A stretch of 64,000 nucleotides of DNA from Iris pallida (Eukaryota; Streptophyta; Magnoliopsida; Asparagales; Iridaceae), in contig JANAVB010033217.1 in NCBI GenBank assembly GCA_029216955.1, forward strand, positions 2,690,147-2,754,146, read 5' to 3'. A program made the position numbers and the translations under genes. The notes beneath the pieces were generated by a model, which worked only from the letters and a program-made list of their open reading frames with translations, did no database searches and was not told where the DNA came from. Below, piece after piece: positions 22,341 through 34,301 of this stretch; position 1 is the first letter of the stretch, and the number at the start of each line of letters is the position of its first letter.

Positions 22341-25300
22341 AATCTACCCACCTTAAAAATAATTTCGTCCTCGAAATTCTAATTCGTAACTATTCCTTAA
22401 ATTCAAAAGGTCTACTATTACCTTAATCTCCTTGATTTTAATTCCTCAAAAATAGTTTATATCCTTCATATTGGCCATTTTGGCAACTACAAAAAAAAAA
22501 TCTCGAGGACTTCTACCCACCTTTGGTCACACTACTCCCTCAAAGCTATGTCACTAAAATTTTCTAATCATCCTACTAATTGCTAAAAATTGCTACCCAT
22601 AGGTATCTTCTGTATATGGCATCTATAATCCTATCCTATCTATCAACCAACCCAAAATCTAACAAGCAACATATTTACATAAGTAGCTAAAAATATTTGT
22701 AAATTCTAATAAGTATGACCATTCGTCACTCCGAAGTAGAAAGGACATAAAGATAAGGGAGAACAATCGAAGGTAAAAATGAAGTCTCAAGAGCAGTAGA
22801 TAGTATTCAAGGATACAGATAGAAAGAAAGTCTATGAGCCACTGACCAATTTTGCTAGATTGGGTTACTCTAGTCCAGTTACTTGCTAAGTCTAAGAATC
22901 CTTCATTCTTATAGGAGCTTGCAATCCGGCAATACAGAAGTTCCGTTCTCAAAATTCTAAACAGTTTCCATAATAGAACGGAATATGGAAATCAAGGTTG
23001 TGATCTTTCCCGTGGTTATTTAAACACACAAATAAGGGATATAAACGCGATACAAGATCGTACCGCAACTTCAAGGTAGATGGAATAACAGTTACGAATG
23101 ACTTCACATTCTAAGAAGGAGAAACAACATAAAGGGTATAGGGACCCATTTCGGAAGGTTCGATTTTATAGTCCAACTATAGTGGTATGCATGAATGGGT
23201 ATTACTGGGTCTTAATGGGTTCCCAATTGGACATCAGTCGTCGGTTGGATGAACCTCGGATTTCAGTCTCTATTGACTGGTCAAGATCTCAATGGTTATA
23301 CTACTTCTACTAGGTTAGGGTAACCTAGAATAGATTTCACCCAAGTGGTCGAGCTAGTTGCCAGTCTGGTTGGTTAGCTAGATCCCAAAAGCCCAAAAAT
23401 GCGTCTTTCGTGACTTCTGTGTTTAAGTAGCACGAGAAGGCATAATTGAGTGGCACACTGGTGACATGTGCGTAGTGGCTTTGAGTAGATCACCACCATA
23501 TATTGGGTCAAAAGGTTCGAGTCGAGTTAGAGTCTCTAATTGTAGTCGGAAAGTATACGAGTATTATGGTAAGGGTTATAACTAGTCCTTTTGGCCTGAA
23601 AGTCGTACCATAAAAATAGAGTACAAGGGGATATGTTTGAGTGGGACATGATATACCTAGATGAAGGTGGACTCGTCTAGATCTTGCATACAAAATTTGC
23701 TGAAAGGTAACAACTGGTCTCGTGCTCCGATTGTTAGTGACACGGCCGGGGACACAAAATGATCTAAATGGAAAGTGGGAGTCCAAGAGGCCCCAATTAT
23801 CATCCTAATGAAAATTATTCAAATCAATCGGTAATCTTTGTATATCCCAAAATTTTAGAAGGCTTACAGTCTACCCACCTTAGAAGTTAGGGCATGGTCT
23901 TAGGAATAATGAGGTTAGAAGGATTTCAATATCAGGATATCGTACCTCGATTCTCGGTAATAAAGAATAAGGTACGACGTAACGGAATATGGTAGATATA
24001 AGTCAAGTCGAAGATCATTCCTCAATAATTGGAAAATGAGTGTGCACAATGACACATGGTCGAGAAAATAGAATGACATGCTTGTCCACAGTATACAAGA
24101 GTTGTCGACGGGGTAACCAACTCTAAGGCACATCATCTAAAAGATTTCTAACAACTGAGTCGTGAAACTCTAGTTGTGTCAAACCTGTCAGACTATGGTC
24201 ATAAGGGTTCTAGTGGTATGGGCGGTAGTGATCATGCATTGTTGTTGACAACTGGTATATCACAATTTGACAGGGTATTTAATCTATGGTATTAGCTAAG
24301 CTAGTGACTGTGGTGTTCTAACACTAGTTAGGTCTTAATAATAAAGTTTATATAACTAGAGTAATATTTGTTGGAAACCAATCTCGGGATGAGTGTCACG
24401 GTAAATGATTACCCTATTGTCCATCATCTCATGTCTAACTGTGTGCTTCGGTCGAGAAAGGGTTGGTTCAATTCTTAAGGGTTGCTAGTTAAGGCAAGCT
24501 TCCAGCAAATAATTAGAGGCTCACAACAATTGGTTCCTTGAGGATAAATGGTCTCTTGGGTTGGCATTTCGACTAAGGGTAAAACCCTAATCATTCTCAA
24601 AATCAGGTAGCTAGAAAGTCCCGATAACAGTTTGGGGTCGAGAGGAGAACGAGTAACTCAATCACATGGCTGGCTGACGATAGCTACCCTCGTGTATACA
24701 ACTACCATAGCCATGGGAATACTCGGTATCTCTTTACCAATTACGAGCTTCTGTCTTTCCAAATCAGTGAGAGACAAAACAATAAAGAGTTCAAGAAAGA
24801 TGTTACTGAATACAATCACGTGATCCAAAGACGAACGTATAATTCAAGAGAAATTGTCAAAACAGTCGCGGATGAGATCCTAGATACCTCTACATCTCAA
24901 TCCACGTAGGATAATTAAATGAAGTACGAACCAAATGCATCATGGTTGATCAGACCATAATATACTGATTCTGATTAGACAATATGTTAGCAGGCGTCCC
25001 CACTAAACATATGTCTTGAATCAAGCTCGAGAACAGAGTGAGCTTGCAAAACTAGGCTGTAGTAGCAACATTGGTCAAGATAGTCGAAATACAAGTATGC
25101 GAGATTTATGAAAGAATGTACAAATAGTTTGAGTTTTGCGAGAATCAAACCTTACCCGGTGTTCTTGCTTATGCGGTCTTCATACTATCTTCCTATCCAC
25201 AAGGACTTGGTCGACTAAAGGGTTATGGACATTCTAAATTCCATATTCCAGGTAACCTATTAGTGTCAGTCAATTTCCTCATCAATGGATCACGAGGATC

Positions 25301-25452
25301 ATACGGAGTGCTAGGTCGGGAGACATGCTACCAAACTTACCGACTTCCACTACTATTGGCTTTGTATCTTATGGGACATACATGGCACGGTCCTATCCTC
25401 TATAGTACCCTAAACATGTAATCACGTCTGAAATCATTTCACCGAGGATTAT
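22341..25452 (-). other. Element C internal region, 3' piece
   Basis: Next to the LTR, on the minus strand, lie the polypurine tract (22341-22356) and the dyad AATTTCGTCCTCGAAATT (22361-22378). The remaining 3 kb has only short open frames and no gag, protease, RT, RNase H or integrase motif that I can find on either strand. The last five bases (ATTAT, 25448-25452) are the left TSD of element A. Confidence 0.7.
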
Positions 25453-26528
25453 TGTAGGAGCATAAAAAGTGCTTCAAAGCAAGAGTCATCTCATTTATAA
25501 ATCATTGGTTTTCTACACCAAGCAAGAGCAGATAATCTCTTTTACGCCTAAGCAGGCTGATCATTTTGTTTTATGCCAAGGACAGAGCAGCCTCTTTTAC
25601 GCTGGACAAAGCTGTCAAATCTCTCATTTAATGCAAACTCTGACATGAAGATATTAATGATGGCATTTACCACAGAATTCAATGGGATTCGTCTTATACA
25701 AAGACCATTGTTGTCGTTTACGGGGGATCGAGCTACTTTACGCTCACTATATGGTTTCTTTTACGTACGGAGTTCTATATGAGTTTTTACGCTCATAAAA
25801 CAATGTGTGCGTAAAGTCTATTTGAGCCATTTTACGCTCAAGGTTATTCAATAACCACTTTACGCTGGAAACCTATGACATAGCTATTTTACGCTCATCT
25901 TACTGCTTTACGCCCAGAGGATGTTGGAGCTATTTTTACGCCCTATTCTTTCTGGCCAGTATGGAACATGGTTTGCCTACATGGCCTTCATGCCATATAT
26001 TTCGAAGAACGTGTGTACATGTATCCTATTCTTACTGAAATGATGGGACGCGTGTCAACGTATGCAAAGGATGACTCTGATCATGGGTGGCAGTTGTTAG
26101 CGTAAAGAGAGATTTTGGTGTCTTTTTACGCACAAAAGCCCCAGTCTATAAATAGACTCATTTTTCTCAGAGGGACAGGGAGAGAACAGGGGAGAATACA
26201 GAGATCAGGACTTCGAGATTTTGATCCTCCAGAGCATTGTTCTTCAACTTTTCTTTCAGAACAGAGTGAAGCAAAGCAGGAAAGCATTCGGCCTCGCCAT
26301 CAGTGCCCAAGTGCGTCGATACCTTTCTGGTGACTTAGTTCTTCCAAGTTGTTCTACTTCAAGCAGTGATCTTCATCATCATCATATGGTCCAAGGAACA
26401 AAGTAATCATTTACGAATCAGACTTCCATAGCAATACTTTTCCAGAATCAAATTTGTACTTCTTGTACTTTTTCTCGTTTTATTTTCAAAATTCAACCTT
26501 TTGTTTGGCAATTTTGTTAAGTGAAACA
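25453..26528 (+). repeat. LTR of element A, left copy
   Basis: 1076 bp, TGTAGGAGC...GTGAAACA. It is about 20 bp shorter than the right LTR because of a deletion near 25563-25575. It is rich in the word TTTTACGC and its reverse complement (about 17 copies). The promoter box TATAAATAG at 26147-26155 lies in the short palindrome AGTCTATAAATAGACT. Confidence 0.93.
26147..26155 (+). promoter_or_regulatory. TATA box of element A LTR
   Basis: TATAAATAG inside a 16-base palindrome, about 380 bp before the LTR end. The right LTR has the same box at 38496-38504. Confidence 0.75.
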
Positions 26529-26530
26529 AA

Positions 26531-29500
26531 ATGGCGACTCTGCTGGGGACGACTTTCTCCTCCGACGAGGAAGTGATTGCTCAATATGATGATGTTTCAG
26601 TCGGTTCGACTAAGAAGACTCTAGTTGTACACTTCGACCAGGCTGCCTATGAAGAAATGCTCCGAACTGGGGGTGGTTCTCACCACTCCAATGTTCAAAA
26701 GTCTCGCAAAGCATGAAAAGTTTAGATTCCCAAATCCAAAGTGATTTCTGGTCTCTCTGTTGCTTCTGATGACAAGGGAATTCTTTCTACTCCTTTCGTA
26801 GGGGCTCCCGTTCGTAACGAGGCAGTCCTTACTTCAGAGTTACACTCAAAGTGTGATGATTTATCTTCCGTTTGTAACGGAGAAGATAATCAGGTTTCAC
26901 GCCCACTGCGTAAGAATCAAGTTTTACGCTCAGTGGGTAAGAACCAAATTTTACGCCCAAGGCATAAGAATGAGTCTCCCATTTGTAATGTGGCAGATTC
27001 TAATATTTCTGAGTGTAAGAACCCGTCTTCCGTCGATGACATGGTAGACTCACACAAATTACGCTCCTCGCATAAAACAAAATCTCCCGTCTGTGATGTA
27101 GTAGATAATCAATTTTTACGTTTTACGCGTAAAGGTAAGTCTCCTGTCTGTGACAGTGTAGATAAAATTCACAACGATGTTTGCACATCTAATGTGAATA
27201 TACCTAAACGTATACAGCGTAAAAGTGATGTTGGTAAAACTTCTGTCCTATACCAACAACCTTCTTATACTGCTTTACGCAAAGTACCAAACTTGCAAAC
27301 TACATGCCATGAAAATGGGGTCCTTCGTGCTAAATCTCAAGATTTACGCACACAACTCCAAACGCATAAAAATGTACAGTTTGGTTCTGCGAATGAAGCT
27401 AGTAATCTTCTTTATACACAGGGGACTAAACGTTTTTCTACCCCAAATGTAATAAAGAAGAATATTCCCTCCACTCCTTCTGACTTACGTGAATTGCTAT
27501 TGCAAAAGCGTAAGAATTCACAATCTCCAGCGATGTTCCCCCAAGAAAGACATCAATGTGGATATCATCAGGTTGTGATCAATTGTTGTTGTTCAGCTTC
27601 AAAACGGTCAGTTTTTGATCGACTAAATTTCTCACTTCAACATCAAGCTGAAGACCAAGAAGATGAGTTGTCATATGCATCAGTCAACATGGCATCTCAT
27701 ACTAACAGAGGACGACGACCGAGACGGAACATGTCCCAAACTCCAGGTCAACAACAATTCAACAGACTTTTTGATTTCTTTGAAGGAGTATATCAGAATA
27801 CTCGATCAAGAAGACAAAGACAATTGCAGATTTCTGATTCAGAAGCTGGGGGTACTCAATCTTTTGAGTCTGATACTGATAGTGTGGATTCATACTTCTA
27901 TACTAATCCCTCTATATCTTCAAGAGAGGTTGAATCCTACGCTGTTGGAGATGAACCAGAGACGTCATCTGCCAATACGGAACAATGTCTCACTATCGTG
28001 GAGCAATCATTGAAAGACATGCTCAACATGGTGCAAAGCATGCATCAGATAATTTTGAATCAACAAACTGCTCAATCCACAGTAATAACTCCGGTACCAG
28101 CGGCAGCACAAACTCAAGATAGTCAAGGGGCTGATATACCTTCGAACATTCAAGAACCTGCTGTTAATCAAAATTCTGCATCTCCAGATTCCATCATTCC
28201 AGAAGATGTACCACCTCCAGTAGGGGTTACGGTACATCCAACGACTATTCAATCAAATGTGCTTCCTCAAACCAGTGAAGCCATTCAAGCAGTGCGTGAA
28301 CTCAAAGCACAGTTTGAGGTTTTGAGGCACAAAGATCAGCTCCAGAGGTTAGGGATTAAGCAACCCTATCCTCCTCATTGGAATGATGTACCCTTTCCAC
28401 CGAAGTTCAAGCCACAATCCATGGTTTTATTCGATGGAAAAGCATCTCCCAGTCAATATATCAATTACTTTGATATTATGACTGTACACTTGCAGAAAAA
28501 TGATGCTCTTTTCACTCGAGTGTTCATTGGGTGCTTGACGGGTTCGGCTTATGACTGGTATCGTAGCTTATCCGATAACTCTATTTCGTCTTTTGACGAA
28601 TTCAAGGCAATGTTTCTCTTCCGCTTCTATGAAGGAGGTATGGACATGAACATGTCCTCCTTAATAGAAATAAAACAAAAGGAGAAAGAAGATACTCGGA
28701 CGTTCATTGAACGTTTTCGACAGGCTACTCTAAAGATGCCTCCTGGTATGCCAGATTCAGCGTTGATCGATACATGCAAGATGAATCTGCGACCATCCAT
28801 TGCTGTCTTCACAGGTTCCCAATTCATAGATTGGGCTTCGTTTATCATAGCAGCAGTTTCTGCCGAGACCAATGGTAGGTTGGCCCGGGAATATAGGATG
28901 ATTTTTGCTTCAGAAGATAAAGGAAAGAAAAGTAATCCTGGTAATAATCCTGGCAATCGTAACGTGAAAGGAAAAGATACTCTTATGGTCAATCTCTCCA
29001 AAAACAAAACGATGCCAAATAATCAGGAATCTTCCAGGCCAAAGGAAGAATACTCTTTTGACGAAAGTGATATCCCAGGAATATTTCAGTGTCTGGTGAA
29101 AAGTGGCAAACTTCAGATTCTAGAGCCAAAAAGGCCTAATGAGGTGAATCTGACTGACAATCCCAAATATTGTATCTATCATAGATACATTAATCATCCT
29201 ACCAGTGCTTGCTATGTCTTGAAAAAGAAGATCCAAGACCTGATAAATGGTGGCGCTATTGCTTTAACCAATGATGACCATACAGTTACAACCAACATGG
29301 TCTCTCTTCAGTTTGGAGATTTTCCTCCACAGCAGGTCCCAGATGGAATTATCCCAATTTCGAAGGCGACGATAAAGATCGTGAACATCCCGCCTGCCAG
29401 AGAAGAAAATACAGGATTGCTGCCACTCACATTAAAGAATGGTGAAATTATGTGGGTACATCCTGACTTAGTGCCTGAATTAGAAAATGAAGGTAAAACT

Positions 29501-32026
29501 TCAAAATCCAAGAAGGAAAAGAAAGTCAAAACCTGCAACATGATTTCTCATGTTATTCCAGATTCTGATGACTTGGATCATCTATGGGATGGCCTTCCTT
29601 TAGAAGATAGACTGAAAGGACTGAACATCTGTCCTCCAAGTCTAGCTCCCCCTACCAAGCTCAAGCTTACCCATCAGCAGTGGCTAGCCATGAATAGTGT
29701 CCCTTTATATCGGGCACAACAAGTCTTTGCTGCTTATGAAAAAGCTCCGACAGGGATTTTTCCTCATCCTTCTCTTCTCGTAACTACAGAGACATCTATT
29801 CTTCATCCTCCTGAGGTTACAGAAGGTCTTGCTTCTTCCTCTTCCGCTGTTGAAACACCTGTCAAAAGTCCGCTGCCCACTCACTTGTATAGTCAGCAAT
29901 CTGTTCATCTCATGAAAAAGATGGGTTACGACTTTCAAAAGGCAGAAGGTTTGAATTATGATAAAGGAATACGTCTTCCTTTACAAATTCAAAATCAGAA
30001 TTCCACTGCTGGATTGGGTTCTGAAATACCTCATAACAACCCTCACAAGAAGAAGACTAAGAGAAGAAAGATTAAATCCTGTAATATGGTATTTCCTTCT
30101 CCTGAGTCTGAAGAAGAAACTTTTGCTGGTACAAGATCTAGAAAAGAGTACCACAAAGACTATGAGGGATCCTCCAAAGAAGCAGAAGATGTAGTGGAGA
30201 CTCTACCAGTTCAACCTTCTCCTGTTCCTGTTAAACCGTCTGTGGTTGAAAAGGGGAAACAGAAGGCAGTACGCTTTGATATCCCATTGAAGCCTGCTTC
30301 CAATCAGGGGGTGGTGATGAAGCCTTACAAATTTGACATTCTAGCTCAGTTAGCCAATACTCCGGCTAGACTTTCTATATTTGAATTGCTTCGCCTTTCC
30401 AGAGAAAGCAGAGAGACTTTGAGCGAAGCTTTACTTCAAGCAGATTCATGCTTGGCACAACTCAAGACTCCTGATAATATACCAGTGTCATGTCTGCAAT
30501 GTCATAGTGTGATGGAAGCAATTCCCAACATCACCTTTACACAAGAGGATATGCTATTGAAACACAACAAGCATGATAGGCCTCTGTGTTACACTGGATA
30601 TATCGGATCCACTGAAATTGATAGGATTTACATCGATCCTGGGTCTTCAATTAGTATAATTCTTCAGAGTATGCTAAGACCCCTGAGGATTCCTACTAGT
30701 GAGCTGACTTATACTAGTACTACGATAGTCGGTTTTAACTCTGGCAAGAGCAAACCACTGGGGAAGATTCGTCTGCAGATTCAGATTGGTGATCTTCGAA
30801 CTATGGTAACTTTCTATGTTATCAACTCGGACGTATCCTACAATATTCTTCTTGGAAGACCGTGGATTCATGAACATAATATTGTGCCTTCAACTCTTCA
30901 CCAATGTTTCAAATATGTGGACTCCCAAGGAGTTGTAAAAACTGAGTTTGCTGATATTAATCCGTTCAAGGGTGTTGAAGCCTACTTCTCTGATTCAAGG
31001 CTTTATAAACAAGAACATGTGAAAGATATATCAGACATGGCTGAAGATCAATCACCCTCTGAGGATCACTATATTAATAAAGATCCGCCAGAGGAGCAAC
31101 CTTTGAAGATCATAGTCAAGGGACGAATCCAATCCCAACATGTCAATGATCAACCTTTGATGATCAAGGTTAAATGAAGAACTCAAACTTCATCTAAGGA
31201 ATCAATAAATATTCCCGCTAAGAGCCAAGTTCAACCTTTTATGATTAAGGTCAAAGGACGTACTTCTTGCACGAATGATCCAGAACTACCGCTGATTGTC
31301 AATCTTGGCAAATCTACGCAGAAGACGGATGATGGTCCACTGTTGATTAATCTAAAGCGTAGCAATCAGACTGTAAATGATGTAAATATTGATCGTTCTG
31401 TACTTTTTTATATCAATGAAGATTCCCTGTTCGAGTATATGGCTGTCAAGTTTATTGAAAGAATGACTTTATCTTCTGATGATCAAAGTCATCAATATAA
31501 AGACAACATAGAACCGGAAGAAACTTTATACATTGATTATAAGGAGAATTCTTTCCCTCCTTATACAGATATTGGACCGTATGCTCAAAGGTCCCTAACA
31601 TCTTCTCCTTATCTTCTACCTGTGGCTGCTTCATCACAAGCTTGCGTAACTTTTAGACGTCATGAAGAATCTTATTTCGTGGTTCCGTCTGATAAGAAAA
31701 ACAAGCGCCAAATTGTGTTTGGCCTGGCTAGAAATATCCCTGTTGCTCAGACAGATGAGCTGAAGGATAAGGACAAAGGAAGAATTCGAATTGATAAATA
31801 CAGCCAGCAATTTATCAAGATTATTCAGAACATGGGGTATGATTTATAGACTATGCAAGGTCTCAATCAGGGCAAGGGCAGACGATTACCATTAGGTGAT
31901 GATCCATTTTACCAAAAAACTCGCCATGGGTTGGGATATGATCCGTCCCACGTGTTTTATGATGATATACAAGAAGAATTCTCTTCCAACTCTTCACAAT
32001 CATCAGATTCAGAGGAACTTCAATGA
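26531..32026 (+). pseudogene. gag-pro: Element A gag-protease polyprotein
   Basis: One frame of 1832 codons is open except for TGA 26714, TAG 26723, TGA 31175 and TAG 31847, and ends at TGA 32024-32026. The N-terminus begins inside the primer-binding site. A long low-complexity region follows (26740-27550) in which TTTTACGC-like DNA words recur. Then come the retrotransposon gag domain (about 28360-28880; DVPFPPKFKP, AYDWYRSL, ERFRQAT), a C/H-rich knuckle-like motif (PKYCIYHRYINHPTSACY, near 29163), a G-patch-like motif (LMKKMGYDF near 29914), and a protease with the active-site sequence IDPGSSISII (30635-30643). A second G-patch-like motif (QNMGYDL...GKGRRLPL) precedes the end. No RT follows. 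Domain order matches the first part of B's polyprotein. Confidence 0.88.
26532..26549 (+). promoter_or_regulatory. Primer-binding site of element A, overlapping the gag start
   Basis: TGGCGACTCTGCTGGGGA starts three bases after the LTR end. A start codon is formed by the A before it (ATG at 26531-26533), so the tRNA primer site itself encodes the first residues of gag (MATLLG). The same arrangement occurs in element B. Confidence 0.8.
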
Positions 32027-32246
32027 ATCTAGGCAAGTACTCTCAGTCAATATGGTTCAAACTGATGGTAAATCTGAACCATTTGAAAATTTCCCTCGAG
32101 CCACCATTGGTTCTTTTATTTCTTTCATATATATTTTCAACAACATTCGTCTTCTTAATCTCCAGCTACCAAAGTTTGGTCAAGCTGATTACTTGTCTCT
32201 TTGAAGAGAGATTTTTGGTCTTTTCAGTATATAAAGTTGGACTTAT

Positions 32247-32578
32247 TATTTATCATGTTTTCAAAACCTCTGGATAAATACTAAATCCATCTTCTTTTCC
32301 TATCTATCATGTCCATTTTGACCTCTGCATAGATATTAGATCTACTTTTCTTTGGGTTCTTACATACTGTCATGTTCATATTACCTCTGATAGTATTATA
32401 CACTCTAAATAGAAAATAAGATTACATTATCTATCATGTCCATATTACCTCTGGATAGATATAATGTTTGAGTTTAGAAAATTCGTCATGTTCATATAAC
32501 CTCTGATGAATATTTTCTACCCCATACAAAACAAGATTTCACCATAGACTTGTCACGTCCATATTACCTCTGATAAGT
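32247..32578 (+). repeat. Row of six stem-loops with common loop in element A
   Basis: Six hairpins with 5' arms starting near 32247, 32301, 32364, 32428, 32481 and 32548 share a loop close to ATGTYCATATTACCTCTG. Stems are 7-8 bp and differ in sequence: TATTTATC/GATAAATA, TATCTAT/ATAGATA, ATACTGTC/GATAGTAT, TATCTATC/GATAGATA, ATTCGTC/GATGAAT, ACTTGTC/GATAAGT. Three of them use a G-T pair at the same position, which is a G-U wobble in plus-strand RNA. A seventh, different hairpin follows at about 32597-32621. The row lies between the ends of the sense gag-pro frame and the antisense gene. Confidence 0.85.
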
Positions 32579-32608
32579 GCTTTCTATCTCCTACCTATTG
32601 TTTGAAAT

Positions 32609-33325
32609 TCAACGATAGGATCGCAAAACAAATCTTTCATTCATTTCTGGTGGAAATACTACAGAATGGATAAGACAAAAAGATGACAAAAACACTCTCT
32701 TAAGGTGGAGTGGAAGCATCTTGGAGCAATTTTTTAATTCTTCTAGTCGTCTGCCACGAGAACTCATAACCTTATTGGTAGCCTCTGCACGTCGAGCTTC
32801 AGGAGTGCAAATACGAGAAAGCTCAACAAAGGTAATTATCAAGTTGTCCTTTGCTTCATCAAGAGTTCTGATGGTCGACTCAGCCCCAAAAGCCTTTTCT
32901 TCTAAAATTGAGCTTTGGGTGAGATGTAGATTTCGAGCATCGATCATCTTCTCCCTTTCAGCCTTCAAGCAAGCTAGCTCTACCTCAACTTCACGGATTC
33001 TGTCATTCTTGCTCTGAATATCTATGTTCAAAGCGTCATAAGCCACTCTGTGGCCATACAGTGCAGGTTTTACGCCAGTCAAAAAGGCTTTCTCTTTAGC
33101 AACCTTCAGACTGTGTTCACGGAGGGCTGCATTATATGTAGTCTCTCGAGCAAGATAATCAGCTGTTAAGGCATCATATTCTTCCTCGATGAGACTTTCA
33201 ACAGTTTTACTAGACAGATTAAGATATTCTCTGATTGGCTGTTTAAGGTCTTCCACAATTTTCTTCAATGCGGCAGCTCTTTCAGTATCATTGAACAAAT
33301 CAACGTTCTTGATGGTCGAAGCCAT
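32609..33325 (-). pseudogene. Antisense PMD gene of element A: coiled-coil C-terminal part
   Basis: A 238-codon frame rich in Glu, Lys, Leu and Ala (for example VEVELACLKAEREKMIDARN) with heptad-like spacing over residues about 40-190 suggests a coiled coil. It overlaps the end of the preceding part (33265-34229) in another frame. Since sense-like sequence runs from one into the other near 33330, a single frameshift (or an unrecognised intron) joins them. I find no known domain, and its role is unknown. Confidence 0.55.
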
Positions 33326-34229
33326 TGCCGTCTTAATGAAGACTCATAATTGAGGCCCTTATTTAGGACCATTGTTATCAAAGTTGCCAGGCTTTTATAA
33401 AAGGTGTCAGTATAAATCTCAATGAGGAGATCCATTTCTGTGCTGGAACTTGGCGTGGCAACAATATCTAACAGATCCCTTTCTCGAAAATCAGGGACAG
33501 ATGTTGGCGGTGCAACAGTAAGATGAGTCGAAATCGTTGGTGCTACCACCGTTATAGCCAATTGATCCCTAGAAGCTTCAGGGATTATATCACCAATCGG
33601 TGCAACAACAGATGGGGGCGGAGCCGATGACGTAACTATTGTTGTCTGGTTCCCAGGGACCTCAGTATCAACGTCTTCAATATTTGTCACTCCAGCCGTT
33701 TCTGGAGTTCTGGCGGCGGTAATATCGATGGATGTGGTGACAACTACAGGAGTTGGTTCAGATTCTGACATTGGCTTATCAGAAATTGGTACTAGATCAG
33801 TGACAACAGTAGAGGATGTTATTATTTCCTCAGTTTTTGTTGGAAGTTCAAGCATGCCTCCAACATCTCCTTCAATTGATTGTTCTACGGGATTTCCCAA
33901 CGTTTCAGCTGTGGTGAAACTTTCTACAGCTAATTCTTTGTTCAAGTCTGGATCACCTTCAGTAGTTCCATCATCACCTGCAGTGGGATCGACTCTTGTC
34001 TTCTCTTTGTGCTGATCCTCAACAAGAGAAGACAATTCAGATTGTGCTTGTTGTGCCTCAAGTGATGGAGGATGTCCTTTTTGAGGCTCCATCTTAGGCT
34101 TTTGTACTCCCCCTTCTTCAGCATCTGAGTTTCCTGAAGAAGAAGCTTCCCCTTCAGACTCCTCATTTTCTTCATAGATTTCTTCTTCTTGAGGAGGAAG
34201 AACTACATGCTTTGGTGCAATTATGACAT
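33265..34229 (-). pseudogene. Antisense PMD gene of element A: low-complexity exon
   Basis: The frame begins right after a predicted splice acceptor (TTTTGCAG at 34230-34237) with VIIAPKHVVLPP. It continues through an acidic Glu/Ser/Pro-rich segment and a Thr/Val-rich segment with repeated VVTTS/TVVAP words. No domain is recognised. The composition is typical of a disordered linker between the plant mobile domain and the coiled coil downstream. The frame is lost after about 33340, where the next part continues in a different frame. Confidence 0.5.
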
Positions 34230-34301
34230 CTGCAAAATAAACAAAAATAAGTTAATATACAAAATCATGATATATAATTCTGTATAGGTTTTGTATAATA
34301 C
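34230..34301 (-). other. Predicted 72-nt intron in the antisense gene
   Basis: On the minus strand the donor is CCAA|GTATTATAC and the acceptor TTATTTTGCAG|ATG. The interval is AT-rich and has in-frame stops. Splicing joins the mobile-domain frame (ending HIP) to the next open frame (NVIIAPKH) without a shift. This is a prediction from splice signals and frame continuity. Confidence 0.6.

Noticed and set aside
22341..25452. Search for decayed gag-pol in element C
   Set aside because: I looked for RT, protease and integrase motifs on both strands and saw none. I therefore call C non-coding, although very old remnants would need a profile search.
33265..33360. A second intron joining the low-complexity exon to the coiled-coil frame
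   Set aside because: No convincing donor and acceptor pair restores the frame. A one-base shift near 33330 is simpler, so I call a frameshift.
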